From: Primulina eburnea
Lineage: Eukaryota; Streptophyta; Magnoliopsida; Lamiales; Gesneriaceae
Assembly: GCF_022965805.1 (NCBI RefSeq)
Contig: NC_133102.1
Location: 2,054,885-2,118,884, forward strand
DNA length: 64,000 bases
Direction: 5' to 3'
Shown here: in pieces, positions 63,462 to 64,000 of the stretch
How the letters are laid out: each line of letters starts with the position of its first letter
Numbering within the stretch: the first letter of the stretch is position 1
Notes under the pieces: generated by a model
Seen by the model: only the letters and a program-made list of their open reading frames with translations
Told to the model about the DNA's origin: nothing
Database searches by the model: none
Position numbers and translations under genes: made by a program

Positions 63462-63653
63462 GCACTCTATGAAACGTTAGCTAGTTAGTCATGATTTCAT
63501 AATCAGATCGATGATCAAACTGATTTATGTTATAAAAACAGTTCAATCAATCGAACCGCACTCTATGAAACGTTAGCTAGTTAGTCATGATTTCATAATC
63601 AGATCGATGATCAAACTGATTTATGTTATAAAAACAGTTCAATCAATCGAACC
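63462..63653. repeat. 96-bp perfect tandem duplication
   Basis: Units start at 63462 and 63558 (GCACTCTATGAAACGTTAGC) and appear identical over 96 bp, through AACAGTTCAATCAATCGAAC. Confidence 0.9.
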
Positions 63654-64000
63654 GTTCAACTTGGCGGTCGGAATAACAAATTATTGTATTATATAAAATA
63701 ATAATATAATATAGTAAATAATATATTATATACATATAAATAATAAAAAAATACATATATATCCAAATTTAAAATCAAAACAATATACATATAATCAAAT
63801 ATAATATGCATATAAATAATAAAAAAAAAATATTTTTAAAATTTTAAAATCAAAACAACATACATATAATCATGTATACAATTTAAAAGATAAATTTTAA
63901 AAATAAATATAAGAAAATAATTAAATTTTAAAAAAATCAATGTTTTTTAAAAAAATGTTGAATCATCGTGCCGTTTTTTAACCGGAGGACTATCGGTCAT

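Larger units (their letters stand above)
60046..64000. other. Gene-free right end of the window
   Basis: No gene is seen. It contains two dispersed repeat copies, an AT microsatellite, a hAT MITE and a 96-bp perfect tandem duplication, each listed separately. A 115-codon ORF starting at 60582 runs into the AT microsatellite and has no motif. Confidence 0.6.

Overview
This window is nuclear DNA from a eudicot plant. It has intron-rich genes with GT..AG splice sites, AT-rich intergenic DNA, and plant-only protein families: cutin-type GPAT, FLU, SQD2, a BAHD acyltransferase, a DIVARICATA-type MYB, a laccase, an NPF transporter and OCTOPUS. A dispersed repeat with palindromic ends, about 180 bp long, occurs at least 14 times. 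It reminds me of asterid (Lamiales-like) genomes, but that placement is a weak inference.

Genes from left to right: (1) the 3' part of a GPAT4/6/8-type glycerol-3-phosphate acyltransferase (+); (2) an eleven-exon TRM7-like tRNA 2'-O-methyltransferase (+) with an apparent 1-bp frameshift; (3) a small basic protein with a polyglycine run (-); (4) FLU, the plastid regulator of tetrapyrrole synthesis (-); (5) SQD2, the sulfolipid synthase (+), divergent from FLU; (6) an intronless BAHD acyltransferase (-); (7) a two-exon DIVARICATA-like MYB (-); (8) a six-exon LAC4-type laccase (-); (9) a four-exon NPF8.1/PTR1-type di/tripeptide transporter (+); (10) an OCTOPUS-like phloem polarity protein (-) with an apparent 1-bp frameshift at a homopolymer. 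The genes are independent plant loci and do not form an operon or cluster. FLU and SQD2 both act at plastid membranes, and GPAT and laccase both act in cell-surface or wall polymers, but nothing in the sequence shows co-regulation.

The mobile DNA is the most unusual part. Positions 34957-41256 form a 6,300-bp foldback-type element with matching inverted ends, flanked by a perfect 9-bp target duplication (AAGAATCAA), which points to a Mutator-like origin. Its arms are arrays of a roughly 144-bp repeat in opposite orientations around a captured Ty3/gypsy integrase fragment. Positions 55342 to about 60045 hold a decayed CACTA element. It has a CACTA terminus, GCGACG-rich subterminal repeats, two broken transposase-related ORFs, and a fragment resembling the synaptonemal complex protein ZYP1 on the opposite strand. 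Two hAT-type MITEs are each framed by perfect 8-bp target duplications (29553-29741 and 61430-61978). A further MITE-like element, several tandem duplications and AT microsatellites fill the rest.

All exon joins were made by hand from splice sites and reading frame. For every multi-exon gene whose start lies in the window, the summed exon lengths give an intact frame, apart from the two frameshifts noted.
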